DNA of 14,603 nt from Flavobacteriaceae bacterium UBA5544. GTDB lineage: Bacteria; Bacteroidota; Bacteroidia; Flavobacteriales; Flavobacteriaceae. The translations under genes and the position numbers were made by a program. A model generated the notes under the pieces. It made no database searches and had not been told where the DNA came from. It saw only the letters and a list, made by a program, of their open reading frames with translations. The number at the start of each line of letters is the position of its first letter. Position 1 is the first letter of the stretch. The stretch is from NCBI GenBank assembly GCA_002426755.1, contig DINI01000028.1, positions 113,438-128,040 on the forward strand. The letters are read 5' to 3'. Positions 5,857-13,565 of the stretch are shown one piece after another.

Positions 5857-8724
5857 ATGAAGCAAAAGTGCCTTATTTCATTTTTCTGTATTTGTACTTG
5901 GATTGTTGCAGTTGCCCAAGACCAAAACTTAAAACAATTGATAACAGAGTATTCTGTTGAGCAGAATGACACCATAAAGCTTCTAAAAGTTAAAAAGGCT
6001 TGGAGCTATCTCAATACCCAAAAAAACATTTCGGATGCTGACTATATTTCGGTGTTGGAACAATTGTATCTATCACAATATGATAATTATTTGGATGCCG
6101 AAGCTGTAGAAAACTCTGAAAAACTTATCGCTTTTTTAAAACAGAAAAAGGATGCAAAATATAATGCATTAATAGCAAAAACCGCCTATTTCGGTTATGC
6201 AACACATGATTATTTGCAAAATTATCCTCAAGCACTTGCCTCCACAAAAGAACAATATTTAGCAGAAAAAGCGCAATTTGGTGAAATGAGCGAAGCGGTT
6301 GCCAAAACCCATCTTCAAGCTTCGATTGTTCACAGTCGCATGGACAATGTGTCTGAACAAATTAAAAGCTTGGAAGCTGCAAGAACAATTTTGGAAAACA
6401 TTCCTATCGAAAATTCACAGCTGCTATTTGATTTGTATCAGTATTACGTGGTGACCTATGTCTATTATGGTGATTTGCCAAAGGCTAAAACCTATTTGGA
6501 TAAAATGCAACAATTTTATGACACTCATAAAACGGATGCTGTGTTTATGAATTATAAAGAAAATGATATTTCTGTGATAGGTAAAAACCAAGCTAGTCTA
6601 GTCTTGTGCAGTGTTTTGTATCATAAATTACCTGTTGGTAACGAAACAGAACTTGTGAAAAGTGTCAACCTGTTTGAAGCGTCGTTAGCAAAAGGACCAA
6701 AAAATTTTTCTGAATTTGATTTGAGCACTATCAACGACATTTATTGTCAACTCGGTGTATATTACACACAGGTAAAAATGGATAATGTGAGCGCTCAAAA
6801 TGCCTACAATAAAGCTTTGAGTTTTAATAAAGGATACGCCAAAGGCGAAACAATGCTCTATTACAATAAAGGTTGGTCCTATACCGAATTTAAAGAATGG
6901 GAAAACGCCATTAATTCTTTCGAGACCGCACTGACTTTTCCTGAATCAGAAAAATTCATGGAAATTATTGCATTGTACCGAAAATTGGGAACCTCTTATT
7001 ATCACTTAAAAAAATACGGAAAAGCAGAATATTATTTAGATAAAACGTTTCAATTTTATGATGCTGACCCAGATACTTATCAAGGATTTATGAGTCTGAC
7101 AAATCTGGCAAGTTTAGGAGAATTATATCTTGATATTTATAGAAAAAGCGACAAAAAAGATAAAGCGCAACTCAATAAAGCTTATGACTATTTTAAAAAA
7201 GCATCCTCATTGTTCGAAAAGATTTACCAAGGAGATAGTTTTAACCCGAAATTAAGTGGACGTGTTGATCAAATAAATAAAGGCTTGTTATATTGCGCTA
7301 CCGAAATTGGTGATAAGAAAGGCGAAATTTTTGAATTGGTAGAAAAGAATAAATCTGATTATCTCTGGGCAAACTTTCTTCAAAATAACACCGACAAATC
7401 ATTATCAAAACCTAAAAAGTTATTTGATTCCATACAACAATTGAAAACTGAAAAGCGATATCTCTTAAGTCAAAAAAAGGATGTTGCGACTTTGGAAAAC
7501 CAACTTCAAAATTTGCAGAAGCAACTTCAAGAAAAGCATCCAAACTTCATCAACTTTGCTTCAAACAAACTATCCTTCAAAACACTTCAAAACCAATTGA
7601 AACCGAAAGAAGTGTTGTTGGATTTCGTGGTGGTCGATAGTTTGGTTTATGGTTTTAAATTGACCACAACTGATTTGTCATTGCACAAAATTTCAAACAA
7701 CAGCCTAGCGTTGAAAGATAAAATTATGGACTATATTCAAAATTTAGTCCAACCGGCTGACGACTTTTCAAAAACATCTCAAGAACTATACAAAATATTA
7801 ATTGCACCTTTTCAAATTAAAAACAAAGAAAAGCTGACCATTATCTCAAATAGCTTTTTAAGCTATTTACCATTTGAAACTTTGCAAAATGGAAATGATT
7901 TTTTGGTGTCCAATCATTCCATTTCCTATGGAAACTCGGTAAAATTATGGAACACACAAACATTGTTGCCTAAATCTGAAGGTGGAAAATTAATAGCATT
8001 TTCACCAGAATATAAAGCCAAGGATTTAAGTGCTAATGATCAAGATGTTGTAATGTTGACACGAAGTGGTAATTACGAATTAAAAGGTGCTGTTCTAGAA
8101 GCCAAATTAATCAGTGAATTATTTGATGGTAGTTATTTCAATGCTGAAAATGCCACCAAAAAGAATTTCATCAACAATGCCGATAAATATCAAATGTTGC
8201 ACTTGGCTATGCATTCTATCATGAATGAAGATGATGAAAATCAATCTAATTTGATTTTTTCAAACAACGAACGACTTTATTTTTCTGAAATTTATAATTT
8301 AAAAATTCCTTCAGAGCTGGCGGTATTAAGCGCATGCAATACAGGCAACGGAAACTATAAAGACGGCGAAGGTATTATGAGTGTTGCCAGAGCATTTACG
8401 TTTGCTGGCATAAAATCAACTGTGATTAGCCTTTGGCAAGTTCCCGATAAAGAAACATCGGAAATCATGGTGTCGTTTTATGAAAACTTGAAAGATGGCC
8501 AGTCCAAAGATGACGCTTTGGCGAATGCGAAACTGGACTTCATCAAGAAAAATCCTATGAAAAACCACCCTTTTTATTGGGCAGGTTTTGTGGTGAATGG
8601 GGATGTGTCGCCAATTGTTATGTCCAATACCAATTGGACGCTGTATATAGGAATTGCAGTGAGTGTTTTAACCTTATTCTTCTTATTCTTATTCAGAAAA
8701 CGTTTATTCCAATTCAGTCAGTAG
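5857..8724 (+). CDS. TPR-CHAT caspase-like protease, exported and membrane-anchored
   Basis: The 955-residue protein has four parts. Residues 1-20 are a signal peptide ending in AVAQDQ. Residues about 95-510 are helical TPR-type repeats (for example AINSFETALTFP and GKAEYYLDKTFQFY), followed by a Gln/Lys-rich helical stretch (515-560). A CHAT domain follows at about 585-916, and a membrane helix at 926-946 with the basic tail RKRL. CHAT domains are clan CD cysteine peptidases. The dyad is His786 (LHLAMHS) and Cys827 (VLSACNTG), and the blocks GEGIMSVARAFTFAGIKSTV, SLWQVPDKET and HPFYWAGFVVNGD are intact, so it should be active. The predicted topology puts TPR and CHAT in the periplasm. I use the ATG at 5857; a TTG two codons earlier is less likely. 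It converges on, and overlaps by 21 bases, an anti-sigma-like gene whose operon encodes an ECF sigma factor, so a role in proteolytic signalling is plausible. Its natural substrate is unknown. Confidence 0.92.
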   Translation: MKQKCLISFFCICTWIVAVAQDQNLKQLITEYSVEQNDTIKLLKVKKAWSYLNTQKNISDADYISVLEQLYLSQYDNYLDAEAVENSEKLIAFLKQKKDAKYNALIAKTAYFGYATHDYLQNYPQALASTKEQYLAEKAQFGEMSEAVAKTHLQASIVHSRMDNVSEQIKSLEAARTILENIPIENSQLLFDLYQYYVVTYVYYGDLPKAKTYLDKMQQFYDTHKTDAVFMNYKENDISVIGKNQASLVLCSVLYHKLPVGNETELVKSVNLFEASLAKGPKNFSEFDLSTINDIYCQLGVYYTQVKMDNVSAQNAYNKALSFNKGYAKGETMLYYNKGWSYTEFKEWENAINSFETALTFPESEKFMEIIALYRKLGTSYYHLKKYGKAEYYLDKTFQFYDADPDTYQGFMSLTNLASLGELYLDIYRKSDKKDKAQLNKAYDYFKKASSLFEKIYQGDSFNPKLSGRVDQINKGLLYCATEIGDKKGEIFELVEKNKSDYLWANFLQNNTDKSLSKPKKLFDSIQQLKTEKRYLLSQKKDVATLENQLQNLQKQLQEKHPNFINFASNKLSFKTLQNQLKPKEVLLDFVVVDSLVYGFKLTTTDLSLHKISNNSLALKDKIMDYIQNLVQPADDFSKTSQELYKILIAPFQIKNKEKLTIISNSFLSYLPFETLQNGNDFLVSNHSISYGNSVKLWNTQTLLPKSEGGKLIAFSPEYKAKDLSANDQDVVMLTRSGNYELKGAVLEAKLISELFDGSYFNAENATKKNFINNADKYQMLHLAMHSIMNEDDENQSNLIFSNNERLYFSEIYNLKIPSELAVLSACNTGNGNYKDGEGIMSVARAFTFAGIKSTVISLWQVPDKETSEIMVSFYENLKDGQSKDDALANAKLDFIKKNPMKNHPFYWAGFVVNGDVSPIVMSNTNWTLYIGIAVSVLTLFFLFLFRKRLFQFSQ

Positions 8725-9408
8725 TTGTTTTGCTTGTTTCTGTTGAGGGTTTTCAGTGTTTGATAAATCCTTCAATAGAGAAATGCTTTTCTCTTTGTTT
8801 CCCAGTTTTAGGTAAGAAAGTGCTTTGTACCATTTTACAAACGGTGTAAAACGACTTTGTTTGCTCTCATCAAATTGGTTGAACACTCCAATGGCCTGTT
8901 TGTGTTCTTTTAATTCCATTAAGGACATTCCTTTGTAAAACAAGGCATAGTCTTCATGGGTTGTATCGTAAAGTGATGAGAATAATTCAGCAGATTGTTC
9001 ATAGTTTCCAGCATCATAATTATAAAATGCTTTTGATGTTAAGTCTTCGGAACCTTCACCACGGACCGTTGGAGCCACCACATTTGGATACGTTTGGTAA
9101 TAGTCATCATACAATCCGCTGGTGGATGTCATTGAAAAATAATACCCCAAACAGCAAAGCAAAACTACAGATGCGGCAGCATACCATACTTTAAAAGATT
9201 TGGGTTTCCTGGTTTCGGATTCAAATCCTTGAAGTTTCCTTTTTAAATCAGCGCGTTCATTGAGAGTAATAGCTTTTTTTAGTTGCTTTTGATAAGCAAA
9301 ATTGTTGGCCAAGTCATCATCCGAAAGCAAAAGGGACTCAAATTCTTGCTGTTCTTCGGGCGTCAAACTGCCTTCAAAGTATTTATCTATATAATCGTGG
9401 GAATTCAT
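8704..9408 (-). CDS. Putative anti-sigma factor: single-pass membrane protein with periplasmic TPR domain
   Basis: The 234-residue protein begins with YIDKYFEGSLTPEEQQEFE (residues 6-24), the acidic helical start seen in many anti-sigma proteins. A charged cytoplasmic stretch follows, then one membrane helix (about 73-92), a linker (93-122) and two to three TPR-like helix pairs (123-215; FYNYDAGNYEQSAELF, FYKGMSLMELKEHKQAIGVF, WYKALSYLKLGNKEKSISLL). It lacks the HxxxCxxC zinc motif of ZAS anti-sigma factors. It starts seven bases after the stop of the sigma-factor gene in the same direction, the usual order for a sigma/anti-sigma pair. Its 3' end overlaps the 3' end of the CHAT gene on the other strand. 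By topology the N terminus would hold the sigma factor in the cytosol, and the TPR part would sense or bind partners in the periplasm. The anti-sigma role is inferred from layout and context. Confidence 0.78.
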   Translation of the reverse strand: MNSHDYIDKYFEGSLTPEEQQEFESLLLSDDDLANNFAYQKQLKKAITLNERADLKRKLQGFESETRKPKSFKVWYAAASVVLLCCLGYYFSMTSTSGLYDDYYQTYPNVVAPTVRGEGSEDLTSKAFYNYDAGNYEQSAELFSSLYDTTHEDYALFYKGMSLMELKEHKQAIGVFNQFDESKQSRFTPFVKWYKALSYLKLGNKEKSISLLKDLSNTENPQQKQAKQLLTELE

Positions 9409-9415
9409 ATAAATG

Positions 9416-9949
9416 CTATTTTGTTAATTCTTTTAATTGTTTCAGGCATCTTGATTTTTGACTTTTCAAGACATCCTTATTGCTATAACCCAATTGATTC
9501 TGTATGGACTCCAAATTTTGTTCTTCATAGTAAAAAAGTGTCAATACTTTTCGGCATTGTTCGCCCAATTTTTTGAATCCTTCTCGTAAGGTCAGGATTT
9601 GTGCGTCTTTGTCTTCCTCATCAACCTCTTCCCATTCAAATTCCAAATGCTCCAAATCTTCATTCGGGACTGTTTTTTTATTCTTTTTCAACTTTTGGAA
9701 AATCATAAACTTCCCAATTCCGAATAAATAGGTTGTCACACTACTTTTTAAATCATCAATGCGGCCTTTTTTGGCATTTTCTACCAAGGCAATCACCGCA
9801 TCCTGATAGACATCAATGAGTTCATCTTTATTAAGGTTGAAGCGATTGGCAAACAGAAGAAACCCAGGTTTGTTGTCATTATAAAGGTCACGAATGGTCT
9901 TCTCATCGTTCGATTTTAGTCTGTCAATCAAGCTTGGGGCGTTTTCCAT
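9416..9949 (-). CDS. ECF-type RNA polymerase sigma factor (sigma-70 family)
   Basis: The 177-residue protein has the two-domain layout of ECF sigma factors. Region 2 covers about 20-90 (LYNDNKPGFLLFANRF, DVYQDAVIALVENA, SVTTYLFGIGKFMIFQKLKK). An acidic linker rich in Glu/Asp spans 96-118. Region 4 covers 119-175 (REGFKKLGEQCRKVLTLFYYEE, then an HTH IQNQLGYSNKDVLKSQKSRCLKQLKEL). I start at the ATG at 9949. A longer frame from 9988 would place a good -7 box (9983-9976) inside the coding region and adds an atypical MIRFVYFLNRV leader. It is the first gene of a two-gene unit with the putative anti-sigma protein and is divergent from the OmpA-led envelope operon, which is its most likely target together with its own promoter. 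No zinc or C-terminal sensor extension is present. Confidence 0.92.
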   Translation of the reverse strand: MENAPSLIDRLKSNDEKTIRDLYNDNKPGFLLFANRFNLNKDELIDVYQDAVIALVENAKKGRIDDLKSSVTTYLFGIGKFMIFQKLKKNKKTVPNEDLEHLEFEWEEVDEEDKDAQILTLREGFKKLGEQCRKVLTLFYYEEQNLESIQNQLGYSNKDVLKSQKSRCLKQLKELTK

Positions 9950-9970
9950 TAGTGTCACTCGGTTTAGAAA

Positions 9971-10016
9971 GTAAACAAATCTAATCAAAAAAAAATTTTT
10001 TAAATCGCATGTTTAC
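9971..10016. promoter_or_regulatory. Inverted repeat GTAAACA/TGTTTAC in the divergent promoter region
   Basis: A perfect 7-bp inverted repeat (9971-9977 and 10010-10016) flanks the A/T tract in the 133-bp spacer between the sigma gene and the OmpA gene. Each arm reads TGTTTAC outward, toward one of the two divergent genes, and both arms are followed by a T-rich stretch. This fits a shared promoter element or operator, but a 7-bp match in AT-rich DNA can arise by chance. Confidence 0.3.
9976..9983 (-). promoter_or_regulatory. Candidate -7 box for the sigma/anti-sigma operon
   Basis: Read on the - strand, bases 9983 to 9976 are TAGATTTG, matching TAnnTTTG, 26 bases before the ATG at 9949. The -33 TTG is not found at the standard distance. 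A 9-A/6-T tract lies just upstream (9987-10001) and could act as a bent, UP-like element. Confidence 0.45.
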
Positions 10017-10082
10017 CTTTTTCGTTTTTGCACACTAAAAAGAAATCACATGAAGTGTACAACTTTTAAAATCGTTTAAAAA

Positions 10083-11429
10083 ATGAAAAAATTAGTAATG
10101 ATTATGGTCCTTTTCATCAGTTTTCAATCTGGGTTTTCACAAGAAACCGTAGGTGGAAAAGTAGCTAAAAATGCCAAGGACAAAACCTACCGTCGTGGCG
10201 AACAGAAAGGGGATGAGACCGTTGATAAAGCATTGGACAAAGTGGAAGATGGTATCAAAGGCATCTTTAAGAAGAAAGACAAGAAAAAGAAAAGTGAGGA
10301 GAACGAGGTTTCAGAAGATGATGAAACTAAAAACACAGATTCCAAGGATTCAAAGAGTGAAGGAAAGTCAAATTCATCAAAAAAACCTGTAAAAACCAAC
10401 TCAAAATTCGATTTTGAACCCGGGCAGAAACAACTTGGCTTTGATGATTTCTCAACCACGAAAATTGGTGATTTCCCTTTGGGATGGAATACCAACTCTT
10501 CAGCAGAAATCGTAACACTTGATGATAGTGACCAAAAATGGCTTTCCATTACCAAAGATGGTTACTTTCAACCGGAATTTGTGAAAGACATGCCTGATAA
10601 TTTTACGTTGGAATTTGATGTCTTTACACGTTACAGAAGCTCCAATATTTTGGAATATCAACTGTATCTCATGCCTTCAAAAAATCCAAAGAAAGACTTG
10701 TCGGAAGAGTATCTTGAAAATTACTTTCAATTTAAATGGTCGGCTTGTTTGGGTTCTTCTTCCTTTTTGGTGGTTGAAAATGGCGAAACCATCAACTCGA
10801 ATGGTGGTATCACCGTAGCCGAGTTGGAATGCAGTGGTGAAGATGGTGCCGATGGTATGATGGCAAGATTTTCCATTTGGAGACAAAACGGAAGATTGCG
10901 CATCTATGTCAATGAAAATAAGATATTGGACCTGCCAAAAGCCATGGACATCAGCCAAACCTATAATGTTTTTAAAATAGGTGCTAAATACATGAATTTC
11001 TCCACCACAGATAATGCCGATGAATTCATGGTGTCAAACATTCGATATGCAGTGGCCGGTGAAGATACTCGAAGCAAACTCATCACAGAAGGTAAATTCG
11101 TTACGAACGGCATACTTTTCGACGTAAATAGTGACAACATTAAACCAGAAAGTGGTTCGGTTTTAAAGGAAATCGCTTCAGTTCTAGAGGAAAACCCCGC
11201 AGTCCGCGTTAAAATCATCGGACATACGGATAGTGATGGTGCGGATGCCGCAAACCTTCAATTGTCCCAAAAGCGTGCCGTGGCCGTAAAAACAGCTCTT
11301 GTGAGTTTTTATGGTATTGATACTTCAAGACTTGAAACTGATGGAAAAGGGGAAAGCCAACCCCTGAATAAAAATGCAAACGCTACGGAAAAAGCAGAGA
11401 ACAGACGGGTAGAATTCATAAAACTATAA
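10083..11429 (+). CDS. OmpA family protein with lectin-like middle domain
   Basis: The 448-residue protein has a signal peptide (1-19, SGFSQ). A region rich in Lys, Glu, Asp and Ser follows (about 30-107), then a beta-rich concanavalin/LamG-like domain (108-325, beginning FDFEPGQKQLGFDDFS). The C terminus is an OmpA/MotB peptidoglycan-binding domain (338-448). The last has GHTDSDGADAANLQLSQKRA (380-399) with the Asp383 and Arg398 expected to hold diaminopimelate, and ends with NRRVEF. The OmpA domain should attach it to peptidoglycan; there is no N-terminal beta-barrel, so it is probably periplasmic or linked to the outer membrane. The layout is common in Flavobacteriia. It leads a six-gene operon with spacings of 3, 21, -11, 5 and 5 bases and diverges from the ECF sigma gene, which suggests control by that sigma factor. 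Confidence 0.9.
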   Translation: MKKLVMIMVLFISFQSGFSQETVGGKVAKNAKDKTYRRGEQKGDETVDKALDKVEDGIKGIFKKKDKKKKSEENEVSEDDETKNTDSKDSKSEGKSNSSKKPVKTNSKFDFEPGQKQLGFDDFSTTKIGDFPLGWNTNSSAEIVTLDDSDQKWLSITKDGYFQPEFVKDMPDNFTLEFDVFTRYRSSNILEYQLYLMPSKNPKKDLSEEYLENYFQFKWSACLGSSSFLVVENGETINSNGGITVAELECSGEDGADGMMARFSIWRQNGRLRIYVNENKILDLPKAMDISQTYNVFKIGAKYMNFSTTDNADEFMVSNIRYAVAGEDTRSKLITEGKFVTNGILFDVNSDNIKPESGSVLKEIASVLEENPAVRVKIIGHTDSDGADAANLQLSQKRAVAVKTALVSFYGIDTSRLETDGKGESQPLNKNANATEKAENRRVEFIKL

Positions 11430-11432
11430 ACC

Positions 11433-12068
11433 ATGAGATATATAGCAATCATCGTATTATTGACTTGTTTTTCCTGCAATAAAGCCAAAGAAAGCGTCCA
11501 AGATGCCATGAGCGGAACCATAGAAAAAACCATTGAAACTAGGACCGGAGTGCAAGTGGAATTGCCCGATGCTGAATCAATTGAAAATAATGGGGCTTGG
11601 GTAGATTACAAAACAGAGGATGTTGTTTATCTAAAAGAAGATGAAAAGTTACAGGCCGTTGCTATTTTTCAAAAAGATAATGATGGACTGTCTATTGCTT
11701 TGCAATTGTCTGGTGAAGGCGGAAAATCATTGATGGCGATTATCAATCATGTTCCTGACGATTTTTCATTGCCATTAGTGGGCAAATTTGCAGTAAGCAA
11801 TTCGTATGACGGTGTGAACCCTGTTGCCACTTTGATGTTTTTGAATGTCACCGAAGACGGAATGATGTCCTCCGCAATGCCGTTTGAAGGCGAATTGAAA
11901 ATCACCAAACTCACAAAAGATGATATCCGTTTTGAAATTCATGCCAAAGGTGGTGAACCATCCGATGCCGACAGTCCAAGCAATTGGAAAACCATTACGG
12001 GTAAAGGAAAGCTAACAGCACCCATCATTCAAAGTTACGGCATCGATAAAAACAGTGTTTTAAAATAA
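11433..12068 (+). CDS. Putative outer-membrane/periplasmic lipoprotein, unknown function
   Basis: The 211-residue protein has a short lipoprotein signal: hydrophobic residues 3-13, then FSC with the modified Cys15 followed by NKAKES. The box is relaxed, as is common in this phylum. After it come a helical stretch (17-36) and a beta-rich body. The C-terminal half (151-198, FEGELKITKLTKDDIRFEIHA then GKGKLTAP) alternates hydrophobic and polar residues like a small beta-sandwich, similar in style to domains of other Bacteroidota lipoproteins. I do not recognise a named family. It starts three bases after the OmpA-family gene, so the two are surely co-transcribed and may act together at the envelope. 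Confidence 0.8.
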   Translation: MRYIAIIVLLTCFSCNKAKESVQDAMSGTIEKTIETRTGVQVELPDAESIENNGAWVDYKTEDVVYLKEDEKLQAVAIFQKDNDGLSIALQLSGEGGKSLMAIINHVPDDFSLPLVGKFAVSNSYDGVNPVATLMFLNVTEDGMMSSAMPFEGELKITKLTKDDIRFEIHAKGGEPSDADSPSNWKTITGKGKLTAPIIQSYGIDKNSVLK

Positions 12069-12089
12069 CCAAATCAAAATTAAATACAT

Positions 12090-13103
12090 ATGAAAAAACT
12101 ATTATTACTTATTGCTCTTATGGCCTCCTTTGGAGTTTCTGCGCAGTTCTCCAAACCTATGAATTGGTCAGCAATCATCACGGATAATTCGGGTGAACCA
12201 CTTATTTCAACCAATGTCAATTTAAAATTCAGTATTACAGATGGCGAGACTGGCGTTCTTCGGTATAGTGAAGACCAAACCCAAATGACCAATGCCAACG
12301 GATTCATCAATGCCACCATTGGAACAGGGACTTCAACATTCGGAGTATATAATGCCCCTTTGTGGATGTCAGAAAAAATAAAGTTGAAAGTTGAAGCCGA
12401 TACGGGCGACGGATTTGTAATTCTATCCGATGACGAAGTTACCGCAGTACCTTTGGCCAATAAAGCCATCAGTGCCAGTTTTTTACAATATGAGCAAAAT
12501 TACTTGATTATTTCCCAGGAACCTGGGGGCCTAAATGAAATGGGTTTTATTCTGAACAATATCCACGTAGGAACGTTGCAGAATAATGGTACACTACAAT
12601 TGGGTAGTTTGGCTGGAACAGGGGACCGAGATGTGGTGGTAAATGCATCTGGAGAGTTACATAGAAAACCAGCATTGATTAAAAACTACAGTGTGCCAGC
12701 TGCCGCATTTTCAATACCTGGCTTCACATACGACCAATCAAATGGTTTCCATAACATTTCTGGAGCTTCCATTGCGTTGCAACATGTGGTACCAGTGCAT
12801 TTGCCAGATGGTGTCAAAATCACACAAATCAAAGTTCATTTTTATGATAACACAGCCGAGAGTTTAGGTGTGTATTTAGTCAAATTCACAGATAATTCCA
12901 CTACAAGCACCACGCTATCCAATATCAATTCCAGTACAACACAGCCTAGTGCAGTTTGGCAAACTAACACAAGTACAAACGCTATCAATCACACAGTTGA
13001 TAATGCCATAAATGGTTATTATTTAGTGTTGGATTCTCCGTCTTGGCCATCTGGGACAAATAAATTGGGTATCAAACGAATCGTCATCAGTTATGAAGAA
13101 TAA
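12090..13103 (+). CDS. Secreted tail-fibre-like surface protein
   Basis: The 337-residue protein has a clear signal peptide (1-18, ending GVSAQF). Residues 24-130 match the pattern of a domain common in Bacteroidota secreted proteins: an opening strand set on an unprocessed 'new data' theme (MNWSAIITDNSGEPL), LRYSEDQTQMTNANGFINATIGTG (57-80), and the closing TAVPLANKA (118-126). The block GTGDRDVVVNASGELHR (176-192) is typical of the link between such a domain and the variable C-terminal beta region (195-337), which is rich in Thr, Ser and Asn. These proteins look like surface or matrix components; a specific ligand cannot be read. Despite the resemblance to phage tail-fibre parts, no phage gene is near. 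Its end overlaps the start of the next gene by 11 bases, so the two are likely translated together. Confidence 0.75.
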   Translation: MKKLLLLIALMASFGVSAQFSKPMNWSAIITDNSGEPLISTNVNLKFSITDGETGVLRYSEDQTQMTNANGFINATIGTGTSTFGVYNAPLWMSEKIKLKVEADTGDGFVILSDDEVTAVPLANKAISASFLQYEQNYLIISQEPGGLNEMGFILNNIHVGTLQNNGTLQLGSLAGTGDRDVVVNASGELHRKPALIKNYSVPAAAFSIPGFTYDQSNGFHNISGASIALQHVVPVHLPDGVKITQIKVHFYDNTAESLGVYLVKFTDNSTTSTTLSNINSSTTQPSAVWQTNTSTNAINHTVDNAINGYYLVLDSPSWPSGTNKLGIKRIVISYEE

Positions 13104-13560
13104 GATAAAAATCATCTGTGTATTATGGTTTGTGATTGGTATGCATCAGCTTCAAGCACAACAATTGTTGAGACACCAATTTAACGGTGGTTTTGCTACA
13201 AACGCCAATGGTACCTTTATTATTGGAGAATCTTTCAATAGAACGATTGAAACAGGAAGTATCATTGTGGCGGAATCAATATTGTATCAATTCGCCAACG
13301 AAACCTTGGAAATACCTCCTGTTGACTTCCACGCTGATATTGCCATTTATCCAAATCCTGTAGAATCTATTTTGAACATTAATTCAAACCTAACTTCTAA
13401 TTTGGACATAACGATTTTTGATACAATGGGAAAAGTTCTATTGAAAACACCATATCAAACGCATCTAAACCTTCAGAGTTTCCCATCTGGAATTTATGTG
13501 CTACAAGTATTGGATAAGGAAAAGCAACAGATTTACAATTTTAAATTCATCAAAAAATAA
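13093..13560 (+). CDS. Small secreted protein with T9SS type A sorting domain
   Basis: The 155-residue protein has a signal peptide (1-22, LQAQ). A short middle (26-70, RHQFNGGFATNANGTF, IIGESFNRTIETGSI) resembles the repeated module of small Flavobacteriia surface proteins. A C-terminal T9SS type A sorting domain fills about 80-155: YPNPVESILNI (86-96), ITIFDTMGKVLL (106-117), FPSGIYVLQV (130-139) and a final FKFIKK. Such domains send the protein through the type IX machinery across the outer membrane and are removed, leaving only about 55-60 residues on the surface or released. The start lies inside the end of the preceding gene, and the pairing with a tail-fibre-like protein suggests a joint surface role. 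Confidence 0.88.
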   Translation: MKNKIKIICVLWFVIGMHQLQAQQLLRHQFNGGFATNANGTFIIGESFNRTIETGSIIVAESILYQFANETLEIPPVDFHADIAIYPNPVESILNINSNLTSNLDITIFDTMGKVLLKTPYQTHLNLQSFPSGIYVLQVLDKEKQQIYNFKFIKK

Positions 13561-13565
13561 TTAAA

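Noticed and set aside
5857..9949. The CHAT/sigma genes as part of a type III-E CRISPR or a bacterial gasdermin system
   Set aside because: No repeat-spacer array, no Cas-like protein and no gasdermin-like small protein is present, and the CHAT protein here is exported rather than cytosolic. The link is only by analogy.
9950..9988. N-terminal extension of the sigma factor from an upstream ATG
   Set aside because: It adds 13 residues unlike ECF starts and would cover the TAGATTTG promoter box.
10187..10555. A - strand frame rich in Ser/Phe inside the OmpA gene
   Set aside because: Its composition is the reverse reading of the Lys/Glu-rich linker; the + strand protein has clear domains.
12090..13103. 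Tail-fibre-like protein as a sign of a prophage
   Set aside because: It has a signal peptide and sits in an envelope operon; no capsid, portal, terminase or integrase gene is present.
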